From Musa acuminata AAA Group (lineage: Eukaryota > Streptophyta > Magnoliopsida > Zingiberales > Musaceae): a stretch of 64,000 bases of DNA. Position numbers and translations under genes: made by a program. Positions 12,278 to 25,500 of the stretch are shown here, piece after piece. The DNA is taken from positions 2,495,001 to 2,559,000 of the forward strand of contig NC_088340.1 in the NCBI RefSeq assembly GCF_036884655.1, in the 5' to 3' direction. Position 1 is the stretch's first letter. Every line of letters starts with the position of its first letter. The notes under the pieces were generated by a model. That model was given only the letters and a program-made list of their open reading frames with translations. It made no database searches and was not told the origin of the DNA.

Positions 12278-15200
12278 ATATCCATGTCCACAGTTACTGA
12301 GCTAGTTGAACCCAGTAGTACTGGTTGTTTCCTGACAGTAACCGGGTCCAGGAGCGGCCAAATGGAAACCTGATGCACCAAAGTGTCCACTGCACCAGAT
12401 GATAAAGCTAGATAAATGCCAACAGTAGTTTTGGTGTATTGTGCTGTAGGGTCTGGAGAAGAAGGCATAGTTCCAGGGTGACATTTCAGACCGACACACA
12501 AGGTTCAAGGTGTGCGTTGGCAGCGGATATGAATAGCGAGGGAATTGAAGTAGAATAGTAGCCGGAGGAGGGTTGAGGAGAGAGCTGAGCGTTGAGGTAA
12601 GCAATAATCATTGCTGCAATTAAATCACAGACAGAGTCCGATACATGTAGGCCGAATAGTTGGTGCAAGAAGAGAGTACAGGTACCCAATGTCTGATTCA
12701 TTTATGGGACGCCATTAATGGAAGAGGAGGGATGATTCCAACTATACATAGATTGTGATCTGCTCTTTCTAATGTCAAGTTGGGGTGACATGCGTTAATT
12801 AATACGTACATATCTGCTTCTGAAGGAATCAAGTCGCTGCTCCAAGAAATGCTCCCTGGAAGGAAGGGGTGCGAGCACATTCACGGGTGTGGCAAGAGCC
12901 TCACAGATCTGTGGGGTAGTTCCTCATAAACCCTTCAACTCTCAGATAGCTAGTCCACGGCATGCGCCTGGATCTGCACAAATGACAAAGCTTGCGTGCT
13001 CTGTGACAGAAGGCAGATTTTTGGAGCATCCCCTCCACTTCACACCGGATAGTCATTCTTGCTCAAAGACAAACCAGCGTCAAGTTACAAACAGCTACTT
13101 ACTTAGGTTGCTGTTGGAGAGGAAGGGGGGTGGGGTGGGGAGAGGGTCCAAGCTGCCATGATTGGATGCATAATGAGCTATCAGGAACAATGAAGTGCAC
13201 GGAGACATATACACATAATAGAATGAGAGAGTGCGTGAGAGAGAGAAACTTGTGGGTCTATGGAAAGGAATGTGTCTGCAGCCAGGTAGATTCCTTTCCT
13301 CTCCTACTATCTCCGGAATATTACACATCAATCACTCAAGTTATCGGAAAACCAAGTCTCTTCTTGCAGTTCTGTCATAATCCGATCAGACAAACACACA
13401 TATGAAAAGAAAAGATGACGGAAATGCATATCCTGATAGGTGTCGAATACAGATTTTTTACGTCCAAGGCACTAAAATTCAACACTCGACTGATCCACTG
13501 ATCCTCCATAATATTATTGCATCTGTCACTGGGATTCCAAAACATAATGACTTTCACGATAGAAAGAACAGCTTGCATATGCAGTAACAGCAGCATTAAT
13601 TGCAGCGGCAACAGCAATATCAACAACAAAAGAAAATTCTTCCCAGTCGAACAACAACAGTAATAACATATACTAGTTAGAGATACCAGTCGCAAGTTTG
13701 ATACTCAACATGTGCAGCAGGCAACGACATGATTGTAAAAGGAATATCTGCAGAAGAAGGGGGAAAAGAGGAAGATTATTGTTGCAGTGACCTACCTTAC
13801 TTGCAAGCACTTGCAAATGGGGGCAAGGGAAAAAGCAAGCATCACCCAACCTCTTTGCTTTTGCTTTTAAGCACTAATGATTCTAGGCTTTACTTTGGTT
13901 CGGGGTCACACTCTGAGATAAGTGGCTCACTTTGATTATGATCAGCTAACTAGGAAAATATATCTTGCTCTTTATTACATGTAAGGATTGCATGAACTAA
14001 AATGGGGTGGTTTGAAGACATTTAAATACAGCTTTTTTTTTGGTACTCGCAATAAATCTTCATTGTTAAAGCTATTGCAATTGTTCATTACTTGTTTCTC
14101 TCCAGGAAACTGTTTATTCCTTAGCTTTCTTTAATCAGAATCAAAGTTAAGTAGTCAGACACTTTTTTAGAAAAAGAAAAAGACAAGAATCTTGGTTATT
14201 TTTATGACAAGGATGGCTGCTTTTCTCACAATCTATTTTCCTTCAAAAAAAATCTCTTTAGCACTTGGAGTCAATGATGATTTCTGACAAGGTTAATATA
14301 GGGTTCTTCCTGTGGGTTTCTAGGTGTTGGGAATTCTGCAATTGATATAAGATGTAGCATGTAGGTCAAGTGGATAATCATATCTGTCCTGCATCTTTAG
14401 TTAGGTAGCTGGGAGTGGCATCAATCTGACTTATGCAATTGCTTTGGTTATCTTTTCTAGTGAATCTATGCTTCAAAGGCTACTTCTGATCTCCCTACAC
14501 AAGTATCTTCCAATTGGAACAACATCTAAATGCCTTCTCACCAAACTTGCAATGTGAAGAAGCATTCATAAGTGTTGTTAAAACCTGCAGTGACTCATCT
14601 ACTTGAACTCGTTTCCAATTTTATGGATGCATGACCATCTAAATTCATGGTTTCTTTTCTCCTCTGGTGTTCCAAGCTGTGATGCAAAGATTATGGGACT
14701 TGTTGTGTTGTCTGAAAAATCAGCAGTTTCCGTACGTGGACTTGTTGTAAGATTGTGCTTGTCATTTCTCTTTCTGATGCATTCCTCGCAGTCCCAGCAG
14801 CGCAGACCGAAGGTTGCCCAAAGGGCACACCATGCATCTTAGGGAGTTTGACCACCGGGTTACTGCCGTTCATTCCTCGGGAGGTCCATAGGAACTCAGC
14901 TCAACTTGATCACCACAAAGAGCGCAAGCAAAAGGATTACTCACCTCTGACTGTGTTGTGGCAAAGCTTCATCTGGCACGATGCATCCATCTTCTCGGAT
15001 CGAGAGAGACCGCCATGGGAATCAGTTAGTTCTCCTTGCAATCATGAGGGGGGGAGCTGTTGAGTGACATGACTGCTGTTTCAGTCGCAGCACAAATCGT
15101 ACAGTTCATTCCGGGACTAAGCATCTGGAGAAGCGTCTGTTCTGATCTAATGGTAATCGGACAGCAGGACATGCTGTGGACCCAAAATTCTTTCCTTCGC

Positions 15201-17489
15201 CAAATGACTCTGCTCTTCACACAGTAGCGTTGCTTCCAACTGTCTCGTCCTTGCCACCAACAAGATGCTGGAACTAGTAATTGCTACTGCAAGTTCATAT
15301 CAGCACTTCCCATGCCAGCAATAACTCAAGAAAGAGGGAGGGGATCATGCTCCTTCTGTAGCTAGTTTCCAGGACAGATTGCGCTTTTCATTGTTCATAC
15401 AAGAGGAATGAACCAATACAGATACATGCAAGCAGGTAATGAGTTGCAAAAGCTGTCCAAAAGACCAAAAATAAAAGGAAAAAGGTGAACTTTCTTGTAA
15501 CTCTGTGCTTTTCTGATAGATGCGAAATTGTACATGTGGCCTGGGGCCTTTGTAACATGGGCATCGGTCGAGGAAGAGGTAATGTAACTCGTGGTTTTGA
15601 TGCTGAGTTACGGCTCGCCTCCATCCATTCAAGATCAAAAGCTGAGAGTTCTCTGAGGAACAAAAACAAGTAAAGGAGGAATCTTTCGATTCCTACTCTT
15701 TCAGTCTCAAAGCATAACTGTCAGCTGACATGCCATCGGAAGCAGCTTTCTTCACGTCATTCTCAGCACCTCATCTCAGGTAGCTCTCCGTGTCCTCACC
15801 GATGCTTAAAAGCTTGGTTAAAAGGTGAAACCTTCCTTCCAGTCTGCCTCCGAGTTGACGCTACATCAGACCCGTGAGCCTTTAGGCTTCTCTGCAAGCT
15901 GGATTCCTTTTGTTCCTTTTTCTATTTCATTCGAGCAAGATCTGGAGTGGCTACAAGAAGCCCCAGAAGGAAAAAAAAAAAGTACAGAAAGGAGGGTACA
16001 AAGCAGGAGAGAACAGATGGAACTGAGACCAGGTGCTAATTACGAATCCCATGGTCAGGAAAACTTTTGAGGCTTGGGTGACAGATCCTTTTGTTGTCTG
16101 AATATTCAATTTCCAGGAGTGTTTTTCCATCTCCGTCTCTTTCAAAACCTCTCTACAAACCGGATTCCTACGCATTTTTGATCCTGCAGCGGACAGATCT
16201 TCTAACTCTATGCAACATCTTCGTAGCAATTCAAGTCTCAACCAACTCAAATCTCGTGCCAGGGGACCGACCAGCAACCATCATTGTGGCTTAACTTACA
16301 AGATAATGACCCCATAACGCATGCAAGATCTTGATGTCCTTAATCATTCACCAACAAGCAAACAAAGGAAATCATGGATATAGACAGTCGACAAGAATCA
16401 ATGTATGGGGTAGTCACGAAGAAGTGGCTGAAGTCATACATGCCTTCTCTCTTCAGAAACAGGGGAGTCTGATTTTTCTTAAAATCATCGTTGTCACGCC
16501 GTCAGCATAACTGAAGCAAAATCTTCCTTTGCGACGCTCAGATACCATTAATGTGCTGACGATTCAACTCATCAAAGAAAGAAGAGAAAAATGCCACAAA
16601 TTCAACATGCTTATCAGGAACCTTACGAGCCATTTCTGTTTGTGGGCTAACATGGCTTGGCACGACCAATAAATGTGGCCGATGAACAGAGAGGCCTTTA
16701 ACTTGAGCCCATGAAAGCTCAGGAACCAACCAATACTCTGCTTCCTACCTCTCCCAGAACCACTTCCGCCACCGCCGCCCGGTCTTTCCAAAAGCCGCTT
16801 GTAGCGGACTTTAGGAGATGAGGACTGGTGTTGGGTTCTGCGGACATCACAAAGATGACGCCTTTAGCTCTTTTTCGTTTTTGGGAGAGTGATTTCAGCA
16901 GCTCGCCGGCAGGCCATAATGACGTGTTTATGGCCACTATATTTCAGACTGTAGATTTCACACAGGCAAATGAACAACAAGCTAGAGATCGTTGCACGAA
17001 GTTGTGCAGCGAGAATGATGCAATTCTGCCGAGTTTTGCTTCATTCATCGGATTCTCGTGTATGCTAATTATCGCCAGTGAATTCTCAGATCTCGACGAC
17101 CTAAACGCTGGTAGCATTTACTGTGGCTGGTTACAGACGAGGCGTCTTGGAATCGTCATACTGGTGATCACTTGTTCTTGAAGGCTCCGCCTCTTTCTAC
17201 GCACTTTATTGTTCTTCGTTTAGTTGCGAATTTAACCTCAGCCACCATCTTTTGTCTATCGACTCCATCTCTCTCACGCCTCTGCTTCCGTTCATGACTA
17301 TGGCAACAATAGCAACGATGATGATAGCCGACGAACTTGAAGAAGGTTGGAGACAATTGGTTGGCGTTTTGACAGCATCGTTGCCATCGAACAACTTCCG
17401 TCGTACGCTTGTGGAGTCTTATACCTGCGCTGTGGTTGGCGAGGAAGCAGGGCACCGATGTGTGGGACCCACCCCCACTCCTCTCACAG

Positions 17490-18712
17490 TGTAGGAAAGA
17501 CGGTCCCACTCGATCGGAACTTTACAAACTCAGTCGCCGACTCGCCTCCCTTGCGAAGGTGGAAGAGGCGGAGAGAACGCGGGAGGGAGGTACAGACGCA
17601 GGGACGCCTCCGAAGGTAATCTCCTCAGATCTTACACTACGTCGTCGATTCCGTGGGTTTTTCATCCTCTTTCTTTTCGTCGATTCCTTAGCGGGGTCTT
17701 CTTTTCTTTTTCTTTTTCTCGTGCGAGCAATCGATTGTCGATGCCAGCATCTCTTCCTCTGATTTCGATTGCCGAGATCATGTGTTTCTTCTTCAATTTC
17801 TTCTGTTTAGTCTATCTATTATCATTTGGGGTAGGTGTAGGTCTTGGATCCGAACAAAGATGGACGGTAATCTTCCATGTTTTACATATAGATCTGTGTT
17901 ACGACCAATTGGGTCCCCCTTCATAGGTATTTCTAAAAAGAAGAAAGGGAATTGAAAAGGGTGGGTTTCAATGTAGATCTGGGTTCAAAGGCCATTTCTT
18001 GGTTTGTAGCTCCATCGTGTCTCATCAGCTTTTGTGAATACGTTGAGATCGTAAAGTTGATGCTTTCTGTGCGGATCTCCTTAAAGAAGCTGAAGTTGTT
18101 AGGCTTGATAGTCCTGGCCTTGGGATCTCACAGCTAAAAAATCTTCTGCGGTCCCTGATCTTTGCGAAAAATTTCAATCGAACTTTCTGATGCATCTTGA
18201 TTTCATTACACGTTGAATCTATCTCTCGACGGTAATAGGCAACTCATATTTGATATCTGGTCGATTTGTGGGACTACTATAAGGTTTTCTTTACCCTTTT
18301 CTTCACACTCTCAGGCCCATGGACATCAATAAATCATGCTTATCTTATAAATATAAAGTTGTTAGGATTGCAAATTTGTTTCTTGATAAATCATGCTCGC
18401 ATAGAACTCATTGCTTTTTCGGTTGTTCATAATCCCTTGCGAGGTATTTCTAATCACAACACCAGAATATTTGGGAAGCCTTTTTTTATTTTTGACTGTA
18501 TTAAATGGGAGAAATATATTGCCCTACCATGTTTTGGAAATATAATTTTTATGCTTTTTCATGCCTTATGTAATTCTGTGACGGAACACTAAGAATTCTT
18601 CTCATTTTATAAATAAAATGGTTGCTCTATTAGTCTATATTTAATATGTCTCCATTATCAGTTGCTGAAAACTAAGATAGTTTTGTTGTCTAGGACTATT
18701 TGTGAGCAAGCC
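17490..18712 (+). other. Probable 5' leader and leader intron of the carrier pseudogene
   Basis: A GC- and purine-rich stretch ending in CCGAAG/GTAATC near 17614 looks like a leader exon with donor. A pyrimidine-rich tract and TTGTCTAG near 18692 look like the matching acceptor just before the ATG at 18713. A leader intron fits plant ADP/ATP carrier genes as far as I recall. Transcription is inferred, not seen. Confidence 0.4.
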
Positions 18713-21700
18713 ATGGCCGATCAGGTCAATTACCCAACTGTCGTTCAGAAGGTCACCAGCCAATTCCATCTCAGATCACAGTTCTCTCAAGATTTACAGG
18801 CTAGAAACTACAATTTCTGTAGCCTCCTGGTATGAGAGCCGCCTCACATCTGGAAATTATGTCAGTTGGGGGTTTCAGAAACAACTGATGCGGTTCTCTG
18901 CTGGTACTTAGGATGTTCCTGCAGTCACAACTGTGTGGAGAAAGGGTTTGCATGCTTTGCTATCGATTTCCTTGTGGGTGGTGTTTCTGCTGCGGTTTCA
19001 GAGACTGCTGCTGCACCCATTGAACGTGTGAAGCTACTGATACAGAACCAGGATGAGATGATTAAGACTGGTCGCCTCTCTGAACCTTACAAAGGAATTA
19101 CAGGCTGCTTTGCCCATGCAATTAAGGATGAAGGGACTTTGTCACTATTGGAGAGGAAACAATGCAAATGTTATTCGTTACTTTCCCACTCAGGTGAGTT
19201 TTTCTACTTGCATAGATGTTCTCTTGTATTTTAAATTCGGTAGAATGTTCTCTAGAAAACCTGGTATAATGTAAATTTAGCACCACCATGGATTGACAAA
19301 ATGACATGCATGTGATTTCAAATCTGAGTGTAGAGCTTGGCTTGTGACTGTATTTTCTGTATTCCTAATTCATCATGGATGTTTTAGTCATAGAAGTTAA
19401 CTCGAGTTTACTCTGTATGATCAGAATCTCCTTCTGCTCTGCCTAGCTGCCTCTTGTTTTCTGTGTTTTACTGATCAAACTTGAGAGAAAACTTGGTTAA
19501 GTTGAGCAAAAGTGTATTATGAAAATTGATATACATTGTGTGACCACTTGACTAGATGATTTATTTATGATGAAATGTCATTTTTCTGATTATCTGAAGT
19601 AAGGATTCAACTGATGGTGACACCTTTTCTTTTAGCCAGTGGATTGGTATGCATCATGCTGCTGGCATGGCACAGTAACCAATGAAACCACAATAACAGG
19701 CTTGTCTATGGGAGGGGGTTGGTGGACAAGTGTAGTATAACTAATGATGTAGGTATATATCATCTAACCTGGCTCCAGCTTTCCCTCTTTTTCTTCCACC
19801 CTACTACAGTCTTCACAATGTGTCAGTGACATGGACCGACATGGAGAGGCAGAAACGGAAACAAAGACTTGGGCCTCTGATTTATGGATTGTGAACCAGC
19901 ATTCACTCCTTCTCTTGGCCTTCTTCTCTGTCAATTGTCTCAGGCAACATGCAACAGCAACAAGAATGAAACTTCCATGTATGAAACCCAAAGAAAAGAA
20001 AAGACTTTATCTCTGTAATACAATGTGTCTTTCCTTTTTAGGATGTAATTGTGATTTTATGTTCTAAGTAAAAAATGATCGGACCAGACCAGTGCGGTTC
20101 AATATTAAATGGCCCAGTTCTGATACTCATGATTTCGGGTTTTTGAAACCAAAGGGCTTGAGAATTCTCAGCTGATATGCTGACAACTCAATGAACTGTA
20201 GACTTTTACTGTAGATTGTCAGTATGATGGACAATAACAGCACCACGGACACCCATGTCTGTCGAAACTCTTGCTGCATGGATTGGGCTTTTTTTTGTAC
20301 ACTCTATATGATCTTCATATCTCTCAGTATCTCCATCAGCATTATAATGTATTGTGAACTTTTGGCACCAGTTAGTTGAGGTAACTATCGAATAATTATT
20401 CTGCTGAATACCTTTTTCCTCTTCTGTATTCTAGATGTGACTCTTGGCACAATTGAATGTTTGAGATGAATCAGTTCATTATTAATGTGAGATGAGCCAT
20501 ATCGAATTAGAAATACTTGGCGACACTTCTATTTTATGAAGAAGAAAATATATGGTGGCCCCTCGGAATGTCAATGAACACTGCTTTTTTATGGTGTCAA
20601 ATGACACAAGGAAATACATGGCATACCTCAGACAGTTGCAAAGTTGCATAAAGCCTTAGTTTTCCTAGTTTCTTTTTTCCCTCATAATGGTTATTAATTG
20701 TCATATCTGATGAACATATGTCATGTTATTCAGCCTTCAATCAGAAAGAGGAGCACATTGTTTGTGGAAGGACTTTATGCAATATAATATTAATTTATTA
20801 ATAACTGTTGGATGCAATGTTTATAACTTTTGGATGTAACAATTTGATGTTATATGTGTCTTTTGTAAAAATGCTGTGTTTGCTTACCAAATCTTAATGC
20901 TTGTCAGGCACTGAACTTTGCATTCAATGATTACTTTAAGAGGATGTTTAATTTCAAGAAAGACAAAGATGGATACTGGAAATGGTTTGCAGGCAATCTT
21001 GCATCAGGTGGTGCTGCTGGTGCTTCTTTCTTGCTCTTTGTGTATTCTCTGGACTATACCCTGACACATTTGGCAAATGGTGCAAAAGCAGCAATGAAGG
21101 GAGGGGAAAGGCAATTTAATGGCCTTATAGATGACTATCGCAAGACCCTAAATTCAGATGGTATATTTTGGAATGTATGATTCTCTGAAGCCAGTACTCC
21201 TTACAGGGAAGCTGCAGGTTTGTTTTTCTTGCTCTATCAGCAAACTTACTCTATTGTGCTTTCTAGATAAATCTTGAGAGTAGCAAGTTCTCAGTTGATC
21301 AATTGGTTTTTTTTTCCTTGTAAATATCAAATTATAGTGAGTGGTCTTCAGTTGGGTTTTTGGCTATTTGCTGTCCTTGTTCTTTAAAGGACACAAGCAT
21401 TTAACATTATCTGCTGCATCTGTCAACTTGGCCTTTTTTTGATTAGTATCTCATTCTGCAGAATGGTGCTGGACTTGCATCCTATCCCATCCACTGTTAG
21501 GAGAAGAATGATGATGACCTCTGGAGAAGCTGTCAAGCATTAGAGCTCTTTCCATGTTTCAAGGGTGCGGGTGCTAATATTTTGAAGATTTTGAAGAACG
21601 AGGGTCCTAGGTCATTGTTCAAGGGTGCTGGTGCTAATATTCTCCGTGCAATCGCTGGTACTGGTGTGCTTGCTGGTTATGACAAGCTCCAGCTGCTCAT

Positions 21701-21734
21701 CTTCGGAAAGAAGTTTGGCTCTGGTGGTGCCTAA
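18713..21734 (+). pseudogene. Mitochondrial ADP/ATP carrier (adenine nucleotide translocator), unprocessed pseudogene
   Basis: Three blocks match the carrier family: 18713-19193, 20908-21217 and 21462-21734. They are separated by introns with GT/AG ends, so this is a decayed gene duplicate rather than a retrocopy. Recognisable pieces are the N-terminal MADQVNYPTVVQKV, the first repeat signature [26 protein letters not shown], the second repeat [16 protein letters not shown], the family hallmark RRRMMM (21499-21516) and the C-terminal GKKFGSGGA followed by TAA. Lesions include an in-frame TGA at 18833, a one-base T insertion where LWRGN is expected near 19150, loss of about 20 codons with a frameshift near 21164, loss of the segment before NGAGLASYPI, a two-base loss just before the RRRMMM block and a TAG soon after it. 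Intact members import ADP and export ATP across the inner membrane; this copy cannot encode a working carrier. Confidence 0.93.
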
Positions 21735-22587
21735 AGATACACAATCAAATATCATAGGCAATGATAACAGGTATCGTTTTTTTTTTCTCAGGAGACATGC
21801 ATACGTTTTGCATGAAATTTGGGGACTTCAAATAATGTTCCAGATAGGAAGATTCTCCCTGTATTTTTTTTTTTTTTGTGGAGGCCTGTTCTCCGAAACT
21901 TTAATTATTGTCAAGTAGCTAGCAAGGCTCTGTGCACAAATGAAGAGTGACTTGCACAGTACTCAACAGACCTTTTCCGTTTGAGCAACATTAATTGTCA
22001 AAAGGTGAGATTAATCCCTGCTGTTGGGTTGCTATCATGTCCATTGTTCTGTTCATTCAAATGATATGCTTTGTTTATATTTTTGTAGAGGAAGGGTATA
22101 AAGAGAGTTGTTCTAGCTGAGGAACAAAGGGCCGCTGAGCATTGATGCGCAAAGAGGATTCAATTTCATTTCTTCAGATGGCTTAGAACGATGACAAAGC
22201 TCAATCGCACGAGGTTGCAATCCGCATACAGGATCGTGTTTGCCACCAAGTAATAAATTCTAACTTTTCCTATAATCTACTTCCTGTGTGGATTTGTTTC
22301 TTTCTCCGGAAATGGATAGAAAAACTTTCTGCTGCAAAAATGTTAATTAGATTCTAGTCAAATCCATCAATTATGGGTGCTGCATATCCATGCAAACAGA
22401 TGTTTTGTGTGAAATGAGGAAAAGGTTGTTCCAATTCACCTGCACAATGCTACATGTGAAGTGTTTACATGATAAGAGTAGATATGAGTAGAATGAACAC
22501 AAGGATGAATCCCAGAAGTAGGATTAAGTCGAAAAGAAGAACAAAGGAAGCAGAATAATCACATCAGTAGCTGGGCTCCCCCATGAC

Positions 22588-25500
22588 TCACACAAGCAGG
22601 TGTATAACAGAGAGCATTACCATTGGAAGAGCAAGTAACAACGATGCGATCTGTTGTTGCCCACTCGAAGGTGAAGGTGCCTTTGGAGGAGGGGCCTCAG
22701 CTCCCACTGAACCCTTGGGTGTAACCTGTGGGAAAGGCGGCTCTACCACATCAGAGGCGTTCAGTACCGGCATCGGAGCCTGGGCTGGTGGCAGCGCGTC
22801 AGGAGCCATCAACGGTAACAGTTGGCCGGCATCGATAGGAAGCATATAGTTGGGTTTCTTACTTCCCAACTTGCTACACGAATTTCCTGCACAATGTAGA
22901 GCACCATACAGTTTCAGTTCCTTCTAAAACCAAACCAAAGGCATGATAGGCAAAGCAGAAATAGAAATCATCAAAGATCTAAAGCTTTTATGACATATGG
23001 TGGTGAACATGCTGAAGGTTGGTGCTGGATCCGTACTTTTGTAACGACTAGCTGTCCCTGGGAAGTCTGTGATGATCCCATCCACTCCGGCTCCGACAAC
23101 ATACGCATTGATCTCGACGGTGCCATCTGAGAGGAAGTCCCATGGTTGAGACACAAACTCATTCCGAAGCACATAAACATACACGTCAAGGCCCGCAGCG
23201 TGCAACTTGGGGACCAGATCTGTTGTTTTGGTTGTGAACAGTTTGTTGACAGCATAAATGGATTCCTTTAGTAGTGCCACAGCATCAGCAAATGCTTCGA
23301 TATCCTTTACCGAGGAAGCAATAGCATCACCAACGACCTCATCGATTTTGTAGACAAGCTTATACTCGGTTAGCTGCTTGAACTTCACCAGCACAGAGCT
23401 GTCAGTTGACTGAATCATTACTTTTGAAGGAGTTTTGTTATAGCCCACATCATTTAGAGTAGAAATGACAGCATCTACTACATCAATTCTTAATTGCTCA
23501 GCCATAAACACTGCATTCTGTAACCAAACAAAACAACAAATGCCTGGTAAGTCTCTAGCCAATCCTTGATTGAGATAGGACACGCTGATTCCATCCTAAG
23601 TACTGGTGAAGATAACTAGGTGAAAAAAATGGAAACTTTGAAGCTTGATCTATACCTCATTTGGTCTATAATGCCATGTAGTTTGTAATGATATTTTATA
23701 TATTCATTTATTAGCTGAAACTTTGATGGTACATATCTGTGACATTAATTCATACTCACCTCTATGCTGATCAAAACTCCAGACACAGACTTGTTTGCCA
23801 ATGCCAAAAAATCAGATAATTTTGTGAAATTCCCACTATTTTTGTTTCGTGGATTCCGCTCCAAAGGATACAGATGATAGAATGGCTGTGAGATTATTGC
23901 TGCAAAATGCAAAATGCAAGTTGATCATTCATATTTCGTTGCTACGAAGAAGGAAGGAACAAAGTTGAGAGTCAAAGCATGATACAAAAGCTTCAAATTA
24001 AAGATAAAGGTAGCAATACAATTCACGACACAACCAGAGATAAAAGAACAAAATGAAGAAAGGAGAACATTATAAGACTCAAAGCATTTGTAAGTACTCA
24101 TAAACTAGTATCCAGCTTGCCCTAGATGATAGTACATGATAATAACTTCAGAAATAATTAAGGCATTACCACTTCTCAATGTAGATATCTGTATCAGACA
24201 GTTGTCATTACGCTAACTATTTATATGGTACAAGAATGAGTAAATCAATGTTAAATTTATTTGCATTTGCAAGACCATTAAAAGATCTAGGACAAACTAA
24301 TGAATGAAAATTAACATCTATGTCTCTTTGTAAAGGCCAAGGAGAAATACGTTAAAACAATGAGTAGCCAGACAAAGGTTCATTACATTTTCTAATTCAG
24401 AAGAAGCTAATGTAACTGTAAACCAACATAATTCAACTTTAGCATCACTCCCTATGTTTTGGATCATATGGGTGTGTTCACAATGCTGAAAAAATAACTA
24501 CAAGCTTTACTATATATGCACTCATAAATGTTTCTGTCTGAATTGACAAATCGGCGCAAATAAAATTGCAGGAACTGGAAGAGGAGAAAATAAAAACCAA
24601 GTCGAAGCATGGGGATCATAATAAGTTCACTTTGATAAAATTACTCATATTAAAGAAAGAAAATCTAGAATTATTTTATGCATGTAAATTCAGAATATTT
24701 GCATTCTAGTTTCCTTCTTTAAGATGAAATTTTGAATATGAAAGAAACGATCATGAATAATAACTAGCATTACCTATATACTTGTATATGCAAAATCTTA
24801 AGAAGATAGGTGTATGCCTTTATCTTAAGAAGATACATGTATGCCTTTAATCATGAATGTTGCTGTCATGTTGTATTTCCTGATGCTGTATGCCTTCAAA
24901 CTAACTATACTAAAATCAATTTTGAGAAAACTGAGAGGGCTGTTCTTTAATTTACATCATACAGGTCAATTATGCTGAGACTGGCACATGCCATGCTTTA
25001 AGAGGCATTCCTCCATATAACAACACTTGCAAGTACCTTGATGACTGAAAAAGTGAAGGAAATTAAAGACTATCAGAACTAAATGTGATGTGCATATCTG
25101 CCTAGGGAAGAAATAGCAATTGCTGAGGTACAAACAAATGTGATTCCTAAAAATCAAGCTATCAAATTGTATTGCAACTCTTTGGTTTTTTAAGTCACTG
25201 TTAAAATGTAAGAGGAGGAAGAGATATCAACTCACGTTTCAACTTTTGAATTTCATTCCATGTGAGATTGAATGTAAATATGCCAGTAGTTCTCTTAAGT
25301 TTAGGTATATCGGAAAACCGGGAATTATAGGGTGACTTTGTGACTGTAGTATCCTCTATGAGATCTACTGAACTCATGCATATGAGAATTCTATCTTGTG
25401 TTACTTGAACAGGACAATCGATTACATCTGCACCATCTTCAACTGCTTTATTGTAAGCCAGATCAGTGCAATCTGGATAGTCTCCACTGGCTCCATTGTT

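Larger units (their letters stand above)
9700..17480. other. Intergenic, no recognised gene
   Basis: Both strands were read for family signatures and nothing convincing was found. The longest frames (9712-10266, 13375-13695, 14755-15063) encode low-similarity, compositionally odd peptides without domains. Two CT/GA microsatellites lie inside (listed separately). The part next to 17480 is GC-richer and probably holds the promoter of the carrier pseudogene downstream. Confidence 0.5.
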
